Assembly: GCA_030152625.1 (NCBI GenBank)
Contig: JASLJD010000120.1
Span: forward strand, 1-15,692
DNA from: Erysipelothrix sp.
Lineage (GTDB): Bacteria; Bacillota_I; Bacilli_A; Erysipelotrichales; Erysipelotrichaceae
Direction of reading: 5' to 3'
Length of the DNA: 15,692 nt
This document shows positions 14,531 through 15,692 of this stretch, one piece after another. The notes under the pieces were generated by a model, which was not told the origin of the DNA, ran no database searches, and worked only from the letters and a program-made list of their open reading frames with translations. Numbering within the stretch: the first letter of the stretch is position 1; each line of letters starts with the position of its first letter. A program made the position numbers and the translations under genes.

Positions 14531-15298
14531 CTAATCGATTATACCAAAAAACTTCAGGGCGTGATAGACGCCATCTTCTGCAACAGATTTTGTAAGATAA
14601 TCAGCAGCTTCTTTCACATCCTCTGTTCCATTGGCCATGGCCACACTGACATCTGCTTGTTTGATCATGCTCACATCATTATCCCCATCGCCAAAGACAG
14701 TATGTCTTTGAACCTGATAATGCTCATTCACAACTTGAATTCCATGATCTTTTCCTGATTTCAGTGGAATGAGTTCATAATTTCCCAATTGATCATATAA
14801 GATTTGGGCATTGTCTTTTAAAAATGCGATGGTCTTTTCATCCAGTTCACTATAACACATGATGTTGTAGACATCTTGATTGGTATATTCAATCACAGGA
14901 TAGTCTTCATCAATACCGAAATGATCCAAGGCTTTTTGAATGGCTTCATTGGCTTCACCGGTTAGGAAGTTTTCATCACCTTCTAAAAGTAAAGGCGCTT
15001 CGCTAGCTTCCATCACTCTTTTCACAATCTTGGGGTCAAAACTTTGTTTAGAAAGAAGCTCCATGTTCTTATCTAAAACTAAAGAGCCGTTTGCTAAAAC
15101 ATAGGCATCCCAATCTAAAAGATCTTCAACCCCTGCTTCGTGGATCCCCTTGTAGGTACGTCCTGTGCAAAGGGCAACTCGATAGCCTTTCTTTTTGACT
15201 TGCCTCAGACTCTCTAAGGTTTTCTCTGAAATTTGATGGGTTTCATTATGCAAAATCGTTCCATCCACATCAAAATAAAAAATATCTGAATGTTTCAT
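14531..15298 (-). CDS. Cof-type HAD-IIB family phosphatase
   Basis: The 255-residue protein carries all HAD motifs: DVDGT (10-14, nucleophile D10 and acid/base D12), TGR (45-47), the lysine in SGKDHGIQ (K183) and GDGDNDVSM (203-211). A C2B-type cap lies between motifs II and III, as in Cof/YkrA/YwpJ proteins. These dephosphorylate small sugar phosphates or cofactors such as FMN; the substrate cannot be assigned here. ATG 15298 is chosen because AAGGTG (15310-15305) lies 6 bases before it. GTG 15307 would sit on the ribosome binding site itself. It follows rqcH by 18 bases and precedes the membrane-protein gene. Confidence 0.92.
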   Translation of the reverse strand: MKHSDIFYFDVDGTILHNETHQISEKTLESLRQVKKKGYRVALCTGRTYKGIHEAGVEDLLDWDAYVLANGSLVLDKNMELLSKQSFDPKIVKRVMEASEAPLLLEGDENFLTGEANEAIQKALDHFGIDEDYPVIEYTNQDVYNIMCYSELDEKTIAFLKDNAQILYDQLGNYELIPLKSGKDHGIQVVNEHYQVQRHTVFGDGDNDVSMIKQADVSVAMANGTEDVKEAADYLTKSVAEDGVYHALKFFGIID

Positions 15299-15315
15299 TC
15301 TTATCACCTTTTTGT

Positions 15316-15324
15316 ATTATAGCA
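15316..15324 (-). promoter_or_regulatory. Candidate extended -10 promoter before the HAD gene
   Basis: TGCTATAAT on the minus strand is a perfect extended -10 (TGN-TATAAT) and overlaps the rqcH stop codon. No good -35 is seen. A start near 15309 would leave a leader of only about 11 bases that begins at the ribosome binding site, so function is doubtful. Confidence 0.35.
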
Positions 15325-15692
15325 TATTTTCCATCAATTGCCTGATGGCTTCTGGATCAAGCTCAACCATGATCGACTGATGTTCTTTCATTTTCACAAG
15401 TCCCTTAGGAGCAGCTTTGATTTTTTCAATTTTCTCAGCTTGGGTCCAATGAACTTCAGCTTTTTGACTGAGGCGTTTTTTGGAGAAATGAGCAGCAAGA
15501 AGAGCGGCCTCTAGAATCATCTCTTCACTGAATTCATCCTGGTCTTGTTTTAAAAGAACATGTGATCCAGGGGCGTTTGCCACATGAAACCAAAGATCAC
15601 CTTTCTTTGCCAACTTAAAGCTAATATGCTCATTTTGTTGATTGTTTCTTCCCACATATATACGATATGATCCACGATCAAATTTCAAGTAG
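15317..15692 (-). CDS. rqcH: RqcH/FbpA-family (NFACT) protein, C-terminal part
   Basis: The open frame continues past the window edge (TAC codon at 15691-15689 before the TTG), so the N-terminal part of the gene lies outside. The 124 complete codons encode the NFACT-R domain: YRIYVGRNNQQNE, GDLWFHVANAPGSHVLLK, AALLAAHFSKK, VHWTQAEKIEKIKAAPKGLVKMKEHQSIMVE. The DLWFH..PGSHV signature is diagnostic. In B. subtilis RqcH binds stalled 50S-peptidyl-tRNA and adds C-terminal alanine tails that mark the chain for degradation; Gram-positive homologues were earlier named fibronectin-binding protein FbpA. The stop TAA is at 15319-15317. The family is certain, and the visible part shows no lesion. Confidence 0.94.
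   Translation of the reverse strand, partial: YLKFDRGSYRIYVGRNNQQNEHISFKLAKKGDLWFHVANAPGSHVLLKQDQDEFSEEMILEAALLAAHFSKKRLSQKAEVHWTQAEKIEKIKAAPKGLVKMKEHQSIMVELDPEAIRQLMENML

Overview
The window is a compact, AT-rich stretch of bacterial chromosome that looks like a low-GC Bacillota (Firmicutes). The evidence is a CcpA-type LacI regulator, RNase J with Gram-positive peptide deformylase, the heat-shock order hrcA-grpE-dnaK-dnaJ under CIRCE control, AGGAGG-type ribosome binding sites, and RqcH. TGA is used as a stop (ftsW, hrcA), so this is not a UGA-Trp mollicute. A member of Erysipelotrichia or a related Bacilli lineage is plausible, but that is inference.

Layout. (1) 1-678: the 3' part of a ccpA-like gene with its terminator, then a Nudix hydrolase gene (686-1381) that runs tail-to-tail into the next operon. 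(2) 4745 down to 1071, minus strand: a tight four-gene operon, peptide deformylase - RNase J - membrane-anchored degenerate metallophosphoesterase - MnmM/YtqB-type tRNA methyltransferase, ending in a strong terminator at 1028-1060. (3) 4910-6663, plus strand: ftsW and rsmD with a 4-base overlap, closed by a terminator. (4) 6679-11328: CIRCE/promoter, hrcA, grpE, dnaK, dnaJ, terminator. (5) 11331-13941: second CIRCE, clpB, bidirectional terminator. (6) 15692 down to 13944, minus strand: the 3' end of rqcH, a Cof-type HAD phosphatase and a four-helix membrane protein of unknown function.

How the genes work together. Regions 4 and 5 form one HrcA regulon. HrcA represses its own operon and, by inference, clpB through separate CIRCE elements, so the DnaK-DnaJ-GrpE foldase and the ClpB disaggregase should rise together on heat shock. 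RqcH, which tags stalled nascent chains on 50S subunits, lies nearby, so much of the right half concerns protein quality control. The minus-strand operon on the left joins nascent-protein deformylation, RNA decay and tRNA wobble modification.

This is mostly conserved housekeeping DNA and I see no wholly new system. The points most worth a second look are a metallophosphoesterase that has lost nearly all its metal ligands inside the RNase J operon; an ideal internal ribosome binding site and ATG in clpB at the linker position where E. coli makes its short isoform; and the 311-base convergent overlap of the Nudix and mnmM genes, with the mnmM terminator lying inside conserved Nudix coding sequence. 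No tRNA, rRNA, CRISPR array or insertion sequence was seen, and no gene-free stretch exceeds 300 bases.
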